Shown here piece by piece: positions 8,287-16,323 of a stretch of DNA of 64,000 bases. This DNA comes from UBA2336 sp964404445 (GTDB taxonomy: Bacteria > Bacteroidota > Bacteroidia > Cytophagales > Cyclobacteriaceae). The stretch covers positions 247,131-311,130 of the forward strand of contig CAYOJW010000005.1 in assembly GCA_964404445.1 (NCBI GenBank). The letters are read 5' to 3'. Both the position numbers and the translations under genes were made by a program. Numbering within the stretch: the stretch's first letter is position 1; every line of letters starts with the position of its first letter. The notes beneath the pieces were generated by a model. The model was not told where the DNA came from. It worked only from the letters and a program-made list of their open reading frames with translations, and did not search any database.

Positions 8287-9528
8287 TTATTTAGAAACTA
8301 CTTTATTGTATATGATCAGGAGTAAAGTGGATATAAGACCAATACCCGCCAATGTGTACCACATCATGGCCGGGTTGGTTTCGAGATAGGAACTTCGCAG
8401 CCAGTCGGCAATGATACCGGCCGTAAACGACCCAATGGCTACCGGCAAAAACGCAAACCCCATAAATGTACCAATCTGGTCTTTCGGGGCAAGCGAGCTT
8501 ACATATTCATAAAACCGTGGGGCTTGTGTTGCTTCGCCCAATGCAAAAAAACCAATCCCGACAATTGCCGCCAGTACGGTTCCGAATGTGCCGATAATAA
8601 TCCACGACAGGCTGGCAATGGCAAAGCCTACGATAATGGCCACAATCGGTTTCCATTTTTTGACGAATGTTGCTACCGGAATGGTGAGAATAATAATGCA
8701 CCATGCATCTACGGTTTCTAACAGTTCAAATTTTTCGTAGTGTAAAACATCGGTTACGTAAAAAGGGAACGAGTAAAAAATCTGCCAAAACATCATCCAA
8801 AAGCCTGAGAAAATAATAAGGAAGCTGATGAATTTTACATTGGCAAAAACCATCATCATATCGCTGAATACCTTTGTAAAGGTTTTCTTTTCTGATACTT
8901 CGGTTTCTTCCGGTTCCTTAAAAAATATCCACGCTCCAAAAAACATCAGGAACGAAGTAATAGACGACATCACCAGTACAAATTCAATCCCGAATTCCTG
9001 CCGCACCTGCAAGGCAATGATAGGGCCGATAGCACCACCCAGATTTACCAACGTATAATAAATAGAAAAACCCAATGCCTGCGCACCGGGTTTTGAAGTT
9101 TTGGCGACCGTTCCTACAATACAAGGTTTTATGAGTGAACCGCCAATTGCGGTAAGCATCAGCACAGTAATAACGTAAGGTTTCTTACCGATGGCATCCA
9201 TCAGAACCTGCCCGTATTCCATACCGGCCAGACCAATCAATAAATAACCGATACAAAAAATGGCAAAGCATACCATGAGTGTTTTCTTGAACCCGTATTT
9301 ATCAACAAACACACCGGCCACAATAGGCAACGAGTATAGTACGGCATTGAAAAGCCCGGCTAAAAAACCGGCTTCATCGCCCAACCCTACTTTAGTGGCA
9401 AGAAAAATAGTGAGTACGGCCTTCGAGCCATAATAGGCAAGGCGTTCAAATAGTTCAAGTGTATTGGCAATCCAGAAAGTTGAGGAAAATCCCGATCTGA
9501 TTTCTTGTACGCGCTGGCTCAACGTCAT
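8287..9528 (-). CDS. POT/PTR2-type peptide MFS transporter
   Basis: Proton-dependent oligopeptide transporter of the major facilitator superfamily. The family motif ELFERLAYYG (ExxER-x-xYYG) lies in the first membrane helix at about residues 24-33, and the loop KYGFKKTL follows helices 2-3. At 413 residues it has about 12 helices and is shorter than the usual 450-500, lacking the two extra helices of many bacterial POTs. It is the first gene of a putative two-gene unit with the OPT transporter downstream, suggesting a peptide-uptake module. Confidence 0.85.
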   Translation of the reverse strand: MTLSQRVQEIRSGFSSTFWIANTLELFERLAYYGSKAVLTIFLATKVGLGDEAGFLAGLFNAVLYSLPIVAGVFVDKYGFKKTLMVCFAIFCIGYLLIGLAGMEYGQVLMDAIGKKPYVITVLMLTAIGGSLIKPCIVGTVAKTSKPGAQALGFSIYYTLVNLGGAIGPIIALQVRQEFGIEFVLVMSSITSFLMFFGAWIFFKEPEETEVSEKKTFTKVFSDMMMVFANVKFISFLIIFSGFWMMFWQIFYSFPFYVTDVLHYEKFELLETVDAWCIIILTIPVATFVKKWKPIVAIIVGFAIASLSWIIIGTFGTVLAAIVGIGFFALGEATQAPRFYEYVSSLAPKDQIGTFMGFAFLPVAIGSFTAGIIADWLRSSYLETNPAMMWYTLAGIGLISTLLLIIYNKVVSK

Positions 9529-9636
9529 CGGCAGAGTGTAAGGTTTAGTTACGTGCGGTCAAAGTAGGGCTATTAATCGGTTTTCACAATAACTTTATCG
9601 GAAACGTTATTCGTCAATCGTCATTCATTCGTAAGA

Positions 9637-11496
9637 CTAAATCCGTTCCGGTTCTAATTTCCACTTCTCGGGCGAACGCCACAAACTTGATAACAACAGT
9701 TCGCGCATAAAAATAAATTCTTTGGGAAGTCGGTCGTACATACGCTCAAACAATTCAGCATGCGCCAGCAATTCTACTTTCCATTGTTCACGATCGATGA
9801 GCATGATCTGGTCGAAATGTTCTTTACTGAAGTTTAACCCCGTCCAATCAATATCATTATAATGCGGCATCCACCCGATGGGGCTTTCTACCGCATTGGT
9901 TTTACCGTGTATCTTTTGAACGACCCATTTCAGCACGCGCATGTTATCGCCAAAGCCCGGCCATACAAAGTTTCCACTTTCATCTTTACGGAACCAGTTC
10001 ACACCAAAAATGCGTGGCGGGTTAGGAATATTCCGGCCAAACTGTAACCAATGGTTAAAGTAATCGCCCATATGATAACCGCAGAAGGGCAGCATGGCAA
10101 ACGGGTCGCGCCTTACCCTGCCCACTTCGCCAAAGGCAGCGGCCGTTGTTTCCGAACCCATCGTAGCTGCCAGATATACCCCGCTGTTCCAGTTATGTGC
10201 CTGATAAATAAGCGGAACGGTCGTGCTTCTGCGACCACCAAATATAAAAGCGCCAATGGGTACACCTTCGGGGTTTTCCCAGTTTTCATCAATGCTCGGG
10301 CATTGCGAAGCCGGTGCTGTAAAACGTGCATTCGGATGTGCCGCTGGCTTACCCGAAGTTTTATCGTACGGCTGGCCTTTCCAGTCGGTAAGGCCATCGG
10401 GAATTTCTTTTGTCATGCCCTCCCACCATACATCGCCATCCGGTGTTATGGCTACGTTCGTGAAGATGGTATTTTGGGCGATGGTTTTCATCGCGTTCGG
10501 GTTGCTCTTTACGTTTGTACCGGGTGCTACGCCAAAATATCCGGCTTCGGGATTGATGGCATACAGTTTACCGTCTTTAGAAGGTTTAATCCACGCAATA
10601 TCATCGCCTATGGTTGTTACTTTCCAGCCTTCAAATTCCTTAGGCGGAATAAGCATGGCAAAGTTTGTTTTACCGCACGCGCTGGGGAACGCGGCCGCCA
10701 CATAAGTTTTTTCTTTCTCAGGACTTTCAACCCCCAAAATAAGCATGTGTTCGGCCAGCCAGCCTTCTTCACGTGCCATCACCGAGGCGATACGCAACGC
10801 AAAACATTTTTTCCCCAACAGGGCATTACCGCCATAACCCGATCCGTACGATACAATGGAACGTTCTTCGGGATAATGAACGATATATTTTGTTGTAGGA
10901 TTACACGGCCACTGGGCATCGGCCTGCCCGGGGCTTAAAGGCGCGCCCACGGTGTGGATACATTTCACAAACTCACGATCATCGCCCAATACATCCATTA
11001 CACGTTTACCTACGCGGGTCATAATGTGCATGTTCACTACCACGTATTCGGAGTCGGTGATTTCAATGCCTACGTGCGAAATATCCGACCCGATAGGCCC
11101 CATGCTGAACGGTATCACATACATGGTTCTTCCGGCCATACAGCCGTCCATCAGTTGCGCCAGGGTTTGTTTCATTTCACGTGGATCAACCCAGTTGTTC
11201 ATCGGGCCGGCATCTTCTTTTCTGCGACAACAGATGTACGTGCGATCTTCTACCCGCGCCACATCGCTGGGATCGGAAAAACAGGCATAGCTGTTCGGTC
11301 GTTTTTCGGGGTTTAACCTGATAAATGTGCCTTTCGACACTAACGATTGGCACATCTCATCATACTCTTGCTGCGATCCGTCACACCAATGGATGTGGTC
11401 GGGCTTGCACTGGGCTGCAACTTCATTTACCCATTTTTCCAATTCCAAATGCCTTACCTGATAGGTAGCGCTTACTGCCTGGGTTGTGTCTGTCAT
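9637..11496 (-). CDS. pckG: phosphoenolpyruvate carboxykinase (GTP)
   Basis: Converts oxaloacetate and GTP to phosphoenolpyruvate, the first committed step of gluconeogenesis. The P-loop FPSACGKT is at about residues 270-277, followed by the metal-binding TTIGDDIAWI. The early CRRKEDAGPMNNW stretch and PYGSGYGGN-like SYGSGYGGNALLGKKC segment fit the GTP-dependent class. I chose ATG 11496 (619 residues) rather than the upstream in-frame ATG at 11553, because a perfect promoter -7 box lies between them. Likely monocistronic. It fits an organism feeding on peptides and glycerol, both encoded nearby. Confidence 0.95.
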   Translation of the reverse strand: MTDTTQAVSATYQVRHLELEKWVNEVAAQCKPDHIHWCDGSQQEYDEMCQSLVSKGTFIRLNPEKRPNSYACFSDPSDVARVEDRTYICCRRKEDAGPMNNWVDPREMKQTLAQLMDGCMAGRTMYVIPFSMGPIGSDISHVGIEITDSEYVVVNMHIMTRVGKRVMDVLGDDREFVKCIHTVGAPLSPGQADAQWPCNPTTKYIVHYPEERSIVSYGSGYGGNALLGKKCFALRIASVMAREEGWLAEHMLILGVESPEKEKTYVAAAFPSACGKTNFAMLIPPKEFEGWKVTTIGDDIAWIKPSKDGKLYAINPEAGYFGVAPGTNVKSNPNAMKTIAQNTIFTNVAITPDGDVWWEGMTKEIPDGLTDWKGQPYDKTSGKPAAHPNARFTAPASQCPSIDENWENPEGVPIGAFIFGGRRSTTVPLIYQAHNWNSGVYLAATMGSETTAAAFGEVGRVRRDPFAMLPFCGYHMGDYFNHWLQFGRNIPNPPRIFGVNWFRKDESGNFVWPGFGDNMRVLKWVVQKIHGKTNAVESPIGWMPHYNDIDWTGLNFSKEHFDQIMLIDREQWKVELLAHAELFERMYDRLPKEFIFMRELLLSSLWRSPEKWKLEPERI

Positions 11497-11516
11497 ACGT
11501 TTTGAGGATTTGCGGG

Positions 11517-11524
11517 CAAATTTA
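11517..11524 (-). promoter_or_regulatory. pckG promoter -7 box
   Basis: TAAATTTG on the minus strand, a perfect TAnnTTTG, 20 bp before the ATG at 11496, with TTG 16 bp further upstream. It decides the start choice of pckG. Confidence 0.6.
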
Positions 11525-11675
11525 ACAAAAAATTGTAATTCAACACGTTTCAAACGATTGCATAATTTCTAAAAAAGAATAAACCATGCCGTTTACCCAT
11601 TCCCTTTCCGGGGAATACACCGGGCGTATAACAGAATCGTTTATCTTTAAACTTTTTAGCATACCGTACCGATTT

Positions 11676-12137
11676 ATGAGAACATTTTTGAGTTGCCTCG
11701 TTGCCCTGATCACGCTTTCGTCACTTTCTGCAACAGCCCAAAAGGCCGATTCCGTTACCCGTGAAGAACTTACCCGTTACGTGATGATGATGGATTCCGT
11801 GGAAACGTTAAAAATCCGGTTAACGGAAACCACTTCCAAATTAGCAAGCGGAAACGCGAAGATCAGCCCCGCACGCTATAACCAGTTGCTTTCGATCATT
11901 AACAACACCGAAAAATTGGCCGAAGCCAAGGCTACAACCGATGAAATCGAATATGTTAAAAAGACCGTAGCCATCCGTACCGAAGAAACCCTGAAACTTC
12001 AAAATGCCTTTACAGCGCTTATGAACGAATACGTGGGGTACGATACCTTTAACAAGGTGCGCAAAGCCATTGCCGATAACCCCACGGTAAAAGCCCGTTA
12101 CGAAGCCGAATTGGCCAAACGGAAAGGCGACCGTTAA
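11676..12137 (+). CDS. small exported protein, function unknown
   Basis: I do not recognise a family. With the start at 11676 the protein has 153 residues and begins with a signal peptide (MRTFLSCLVALITLSSLSATAQ). The mature part is charged and strongly helical, with a coiled-coil-like region around DSVETLKIRLTETTSK and EEIEYVKKT, and ends in a Lys/Arg-rich tail. An upstream in-frame ATG at 11586 would place 30 residues before the signal peptide and is less likely. It is 58 bp upstream of the M15 peptidase gene and may be cotranscribed with it. Confidence 0.65.
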   Translation: MRTFLSCLVALITLSSLSATAQKADSVTREELTRYVMMMDSVETLKIRLTETTSKLASGNAKISPARYNQLLSIINNTEKLAEAKATTDEIEYVKKTVAIRTEETLKLQNAFTALMNEYVGYDTFNKVRKAIADNPTVKARYEAELAKRKGDR

Positions 12138-12195
12138 TAACCGGTTGGTAATCAGGCATCAAACCCCTAAATTGCCACAAAATCATGTTGAAGTA

Positions 12196-12972
12196 ATGCG
12201 CACATTCGGCAGAATTGCATTTTTTGCATCGCTTTCGTTGTTTACATCGCACGTACTGGCCCAGGGACGTATGCACATTGTGCCCCACTCGCCCATTCGT
12301 TTAGTGAATACCGATACCAAAACAGGTAAAGAAATTGTTAAGCTTGCCGCGATGTACGATTCGGTGAAACGCGCTGAGGCAAAACGTTTCGCCATCGACA
12401 CAACCGATGGCTGGAAACACTGGGCGTGTGTCGATAACCATGCGTTCGGCAAAAACCGGGGCGAAATACAGATGATTGCCGATGTAAATGCCCTGCACCC
12501 TTATTTCCGCGATAAGGTGCTGGCGCTCATTAAAATCTGCAAGGCAAAAGGTATCGAGTTGGCTTTTGTAGAAACCTATCGCACGCACGCCAAACAAAAC
12601 GAGTACAAAGGCATGGGTAAAAAATACACGCGCTCAGTTGGTGGTAAATCAAAACATCAGTACGGGTTAGCGGTTGATGTTGTGCCCATTGTAAATGGCG
12701 AAGCACAATGGAACAATAAAGCATTATGGATGAAAGTTGGTGTTGCCGGTGAAAAACTCGGCTTGCGCTGGGGCGGTCGCTGGCGACACCCGTTCGATCC
12801 CGGCCATTTTGAATGGACGGGCGGATTAAGTGCAGTTGCCCTTTCAAGTGGTGCCCAACCGTACATTCATAAACAGGACGAACACTATCCCTGTCTGGAT
12901 GAAGACCTGAAACTGTTGCGCAAGTATTGGCGCGAATGGGAAGTGGCGCAAAGCACACTCGCCCGAAACTAA
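12196..12972 (+). CDS. exported M15-family D-Ala-D-Ala/L-Ala-D-Glu-type peptidase
   Basis: Zinc peptidase expected to cleave peptidoglycan stem peptides in the periplasm. A signal peptide (ending near LAQG) supports the start at 12196, giving 258 residues. The M15 zinc and catalytic motifs are SKHQYGLAVD with H154 and D161, and DPGHFEW with H204. The TYR-TH segment before them is also typical. The stop is 5 bp before the GH1 start, so they may share a transcript. Whether its role is remodelling or turnover cannot be told. Confidence 0.88.
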   Translation: MRTFGRIAFFASLSLFTSHVLAQGRMHIVPHSPIRLVNTDTKTGKEIVKLAAMYDSVKRAEAKRFAIDTTDGWKHWACVDNHAFGKNRGEIQMIADVNALHPYFRDKVLALIKICKAKGIELAFVETYRTHAKQNEYKGMGKKYTRSVGGKSKHQYGLAVDVVPIVNGEAQWNNKALWMKVGVAGEKLGLRWGGRWRHPFDPGHFEWTGGLSAVALSSGAQPYIHKQDEHYPCLDEDLKLLRKYWREWEVAQSTLARN

Positions 12973-12977
12973 GTGTA

Positions 12978-14177
12978 ATGAAACTTACCTTTCCTGACGA
13001 TTTTGTTTTTGGCACCGGTACCTCCGCCACGCAAATCGAAACAGCATTTGATCACGACTGGCAAAACTTTAAAGCCCGCGATGGCGAAGTGTTTCACCGT
13101 ACAACCGATCACGAACAACGGTTAAAAGAAGATGCCGAAATTATTGCCTCGCTTGCGCCCTCGTACCGTATGGGTGTAATGTGGAGCAAGCTGCAACGCA
13201 AACCTTTTGATGAGCTGAATGCCGAAGCTGTAATTGAATATAAAATGCTGTTAGACGATTTACGTTCACGGAACATCAGCATTATGATGGTGTTGCACCA
13301 CTTTACCAATCCAACGTGGTTTGCCACGCTGGGCGGCTGGGAAAAAGAAGAAAACATTGCCATGTGGGTTGACTTCGCTAAAAAGACCGTGAACACGTTT
13401 GGCGAATATGTTTCGTACTGGAATACCTTTAACGAACCTAATCTGTATGCAAGCTTCGGATGGTTGACAGGCTTCTTCCCTCCTTTTAAAACCAACCCGG
13501 TAACGGCAGGTAAAGTGGTGAAGAATATGGGCGAAGCACACAATCAGGTTTATGATTACATCAAAGCCTACGATACAAATCAGCCCGTAGGCATTTCACA
13601 TAACTGTACCATTTTTTCTGCTGAAAACTTTCTCGGTTGGTTTCCATCGCGCTTAGCCGACTGGTGGTTTATGGATTATGTACCCGGCCATTTCGAAAAG
13701 GTTGATTTCTTTGGCATGAGTTATTACACGCGCATTGCCAGCGACCCGTACCCCATTACGTTTTTAGATACGCCCGAAAAAATGAAAGCGTTAAATAAAC
13801 GTCACGATGATTTGTGGGAGTATCACCCAGAGGGATTGCGTGCCTGTATGGAACGCTACTGGAACAAATACAAAAAGCCCATCATTATTACCGAAAACGG
13901 TGTGTGCGATGAAAGTGATTTTCTGAGGTTACAGGCCATACAGGATTATGCACAAATTGTTCACCAGGCTATACAAGACGGTATTGATGTGAAAGGGTAT
14001 TACTTCTGGAGCACGTGGGATAATTTTGAATGGCACTTAGGCCCATCGATGCGGTTTGGTTTGTATGAGTGCGATCCCGTAACAAAAAACCGGCTGCGCA
14101 GGCCCAGTGCCGATCTGTATGCCGACTTAGCCTACTCGAAAGCGTTACGGGTTTTTAGTGAAGAGGCACATATTTAA
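12978..14177 (+). CDS. family 1 glycoside hydrolase (beta-glycosidase)
   Basis: Retaining beta-glycosidase of GH1, cytosolic (no signal peptide). The start is ATG 12978, since the upstream in-frame start at 12927 would lie inside the M15 gene. The acid/base is E153 in NTFNEPN and the nucleophile E306 in IITENG. N-terminal FPDDFVFGTGTSATQIE is a GH1 hallmark. At 399 residues it is a little short for the family (440-480), but both catalytic strands and the C-terminal WDNFEW motif are present. The substrate is not predictable; it may process disaccharides, including cell-wall-derived ones given the M15 neighbour. Confidence 0.92.
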   Translation: MKLTFPDDFVFGTGTSATQIETAFDHDWQNFKARDGEVFHRTTDHEQRLKEDAEIIASLAPSYRMGVMWSKLQRKPFDELNAEAVIEYKMLLDDLRSRNISIMMVLHHFTNPTWFATLGGWEKEENIAMWVDFAKKTVNTFGEYVSYWNTFNEPNLYASFGWLTGFFPPFKTNPVTAGKVVKNMGEAHNQVYDYIKAYDTNQPVGISHNCTIFSAENFLGWFPSRLADWWFMDYVPGHFEKVDFFGMSYYTRIASDPYPITFLDTPEKMKALNKRHDDLWEYHPEGLRACMERYWNKYKKPIIITENGVCDESDFLRLQAIQDYAQIVHQAIQDGIDVKGYYFWSTWDNFEWHLGPSMRFGLYECDPVTKNRLRRPSADLYADLAYSKALRVFSEEAHI

Positions 14178-14183
14178 TGTTCA

Positions 14184-14523
14184 ATGATTAATAAGTATTC
14201 AATATCAATTAGTGTAGCATTAATGCTCTTCATACTAATCCTTTATATAGTAAATGACAACAAGGTTCATAACAAAATTCATAAACTGGAAGTAAGTGGC
14301 AAAATTTTGATAATTGAAGAAAGGGAAAAGGGAATGCCGTTTTTTTTATATTAATAATTCATGGATATACTTTAGTCATTATGGCTATACGATAGATCGT
14401 TACCTAAATGTTGGGGATTCTATTGTTAAGAAGAAGGATTCCAATATTATCGAGTTGTATAAACGAAAACCCGAGTCAATTAGGGGGTATGAAAAAGTGA
14501 ACGAAATAATAATTGATTCTTAG
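14184..14523 (+). pseudogene. small membrane-anchored protein broken by a frameshift at an 8-T run
   Basis: From ATG 14184 an N-terminal membrane anchor (ALMLFILILYIVN) leads into HKLEVSGKILIIEEREKGMPFF and then stops. The next frame continues as YINNSWIYFSHYGYTIDRY and VGDSIVKKKDSNIIELYKRK to the stop at 14523. The two halves join smoothly if the T run at 14340-14347 had 7 rather than 8 bases, giving about 112 residues. Small proteins ending in a GDSIxKxxxS module are frequent in Bacteroidota and have no known function. It is either a true pseudogene, a slippage-controlled gene or a base-call error. Confidence 0.6.
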
Positions 14524-14561
14524 TAAAGCGTAAGCACGCAACGTTATTCAATACTCTTTAA

Positions 14562-14744
14562 TCAGGATTTCAACGGGTCTGATGCTTGTATTACAAAATA
14601 CTTTTTCTCGTATTCTTTCAGTAACAACGAAAGCACATCGGCCTCGTCACTTTCTGGTGTTCCCGGCTTTGCCTGAAATATATCTTCAAACCTCTCAAGG
14701 GCTGCCTGATAATCTTTTTTTGTTTTTAATATTTTTAGTCTCAT
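14562..14744 (-). pseudogene. HigA-like antitoxin stub
   Basis: Sixty codons from ATG 14744. The sequence runs LKTKKDYQAALERFEDIF, then KPGTPESDEADVLSLLLKEYE, and ends FVIQASDPLKS. This matches the N-terminal half of HigA-family antitoxins, which normally continue after the DP motif into a helix-turn-helix DNA-binding domain of about 80 residues. A stop follows immediately, and no HTH-like sequence continues in the visible frame. No HigB toxin gene is adjacent. I read it as an orphan remnant; a short functional regulator cannot be excluded. Confidence 0.6.
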
Positions 14745-14781
14745 CACTTACGTTTTTTAGGTCGCGGCCTACCTCCCATTC

Positions 14782-16263
14782 TTAATTCTCAACCCAGTTC
14801 ATTGTACGCTCAACTGCTTTTTTCCAGCCTTTGTAAAGTTTGTCGCGCAAACTGCTTTCCATAGCCGGGCTGAATTTCCGTTCGATCACACGGTTCTTCA
14901 CTATATCACTTTTCTTCCACAACCCGGCCTGGATGCCCGCCAGGTATGCCGCCCCCATCGCTGTTGATTCTATCACTTTAGGGCGTTCAACCTCAGCACC
15001 CAGAATATCGGCCTGAAACTGCATGAGCATATTATTGGCGCTGGCACCACCATCTACTTTTAAACTCGCTAATGTTACGCCTGCGTCTTCCTGCATGGCG
15101 TTGAGAATATCTTTGGTTTGAAACGCTAACGATTCAAGTGTTGCTTTAATGATATGTTCTTTACCCGTATCGCGTGTTAAGCCGAAAATAGCCCCGCGTG
15201 CATACATATCCCAATAGGGTGCGCCTAATCCTGCAAAAGCGGGCACTACATACACTTCATTTGAGCCAAGAGCTTTCGAGGCATAATATTCCGAGTCGGG
15301 CGACTCATCGATCATGTGCAGGCTATCGCGCAGCCATTGTACGGCAGCACCGGCAACAAACACACTGCCTTCTAACGCATACTCAACCTTGTTATCGAGC
15401 GACCACGCAATGGTGGTGATCAACCCGTTTTTAGAGAGCTGCATATTACTGCCGGTATTCATTAACATAAAACACCCTGTGCCGTACGTGTTTTTTGCCA
15501 TGCCCGGTTCAAAACACGCCTGTCCGAATAAAGCAGCTTGTTGATCTCCGGCCACGCCACAAATAGGAATGTACGTATCAAAAAGCTGAACATGACCATA
15601 CTGATGTGCTGACGGATGTACTTCCGGTAGCATGCTCTTCGGAATGTTAAGTTCGTTGAGCAGCTTTTCATCCCATTTCAATTCTTTAATATTGTACAGC
15701 ATCGTGCGCGATGCGTTGGTTACATCGGTAGCATGAACCTTCCCTCCTGTTAAGTTCCAGATCAGCCACGTATCAATCGTACCGAACAGCAATTCACCTT
15801 TCGCTGCTTTGGCACGCGCGCCTTCAACGTTATCGAGAATCCATTTGATTTTTGTCCCTGAAAAGTAAGAGTCAATCACCAGGCCAGTGTTTTCGCGCAC
15901 ATACTCTGACAGCCCGCGCTCTTTTAATTCCTCGCAGATGTTGGCAGTTCGTTTGTCTTGCCACACGATGGCATTATAAACCGGGTTACCGGTTTTACGA
16001 TCCCACACTACGGTTGTTTCACGCTGGTTAGTAATACCCAATGCCACAACATCCGATTGTGTGAGCCCGTGTTTTTCGATTAAATCGGTTAATACCGTTA
16101 ACTGCGTTTTTAAAATCTCTTTCGGATCGTGCTCTACCCAGCCCGGCTGCGGAAAAATTTGCGTAAACTCTTTTTGTGAGATTCCGGTTATCGCGGCCTG
16201 TTCGTTTACCAAAACTGCGCGTGAACTGGTTGTTCCCTGGTCGAGTGCGATGATGTATTTCAT
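14782..16263 (-). CDS. glpK: glycerol kinase
   Basis: Phosphorylates glycerol to sn-glycerol 3-phosphate using ATP. The N-terminus YIIALDQGTTSSRAVLV is the FGGY-kinase phosphate-binding motif, and the C-terminal half carries KVDGGASANNMLMQFQADI and ESTAMGAAYLAG. Length is 493 residues, normal for GlpK. It is the last gene of the leftward glpF-hydrolase-glpD-glpK order, 55 bp after glpD. The gap holds short direct repeats. Confidence 0.97.
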   Translation of the reverse strand: MKYIIALDQGTTSSRAVLVNEQAAITGISQKEFTQIFPQPGWVEHDPKEILKTQLTVLTDLIEKHGLTQSDVVALGITNQRETTVVWDRKTGNPVYNAIVWQDKRTANICEELKERGLSEYVRENTGLVIDSYFSGTKIKWILDNVEGARAKAAKGELLFGTIDTWLIWNLTGGKVHATDVTNASRTMLYNIKELKWDEKLLNELNIPKSMLPEVHPSAHQYGHVQLFDTYIPICGVAGDQQAALFGQACFEPGMAKNTYGTGCFMLMNTGSNMQLSKNGLITTIAWSLDNKVEYALEGSVFVAGAAVQWLRDSLHMIDESPDSEYYASKALGSNEVYVVPAFAGLGAPYWDMYARGAIFGLTRDTGKEHIIKATLESLAFQTKDILNAMQEDAGVTLASLKVDGGASANNMLMQFQADILGAEVERPKVIESTAMGAAYLAGIQAGLWKKSDIVKNRVIERKFSPAMESSLRDKLYKGWKKAVERTMNWVEN

Positions 16264-16323
16264 TAGACGTTAGATATTAGACGTTAGACATGAGATGTTA
16301 GGACTTAGGTTTTAGGACTTAGG
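16263..16323. repeat. short tandem repeats between glpD and glpK
   Basis: TTAGACGTTAGA occurs at 16263 and 16277, and TTAGGACTTAGG at 16298 and 16312. Both pairs have a 14-bp period. The last copy runs through the glpD stop codon and the first touches the glpK start codon. Looks like a simple-sequence spacer. Confidence 0.75.

Noticed and set aside
10051..10938. Long plus-strand frame of 295 codons opposite pckG
   Set aside because: It is a shadow of the conserved pckG frame, with Arg/Cys-rich composition and no family features.
14340..14347. Programmed ribosomal frameshift at the 8-T run
   Set aside because: No slippery heptamer with downstream structure is evident; decay or a base error is simpler, so I keep it only as an alternative.
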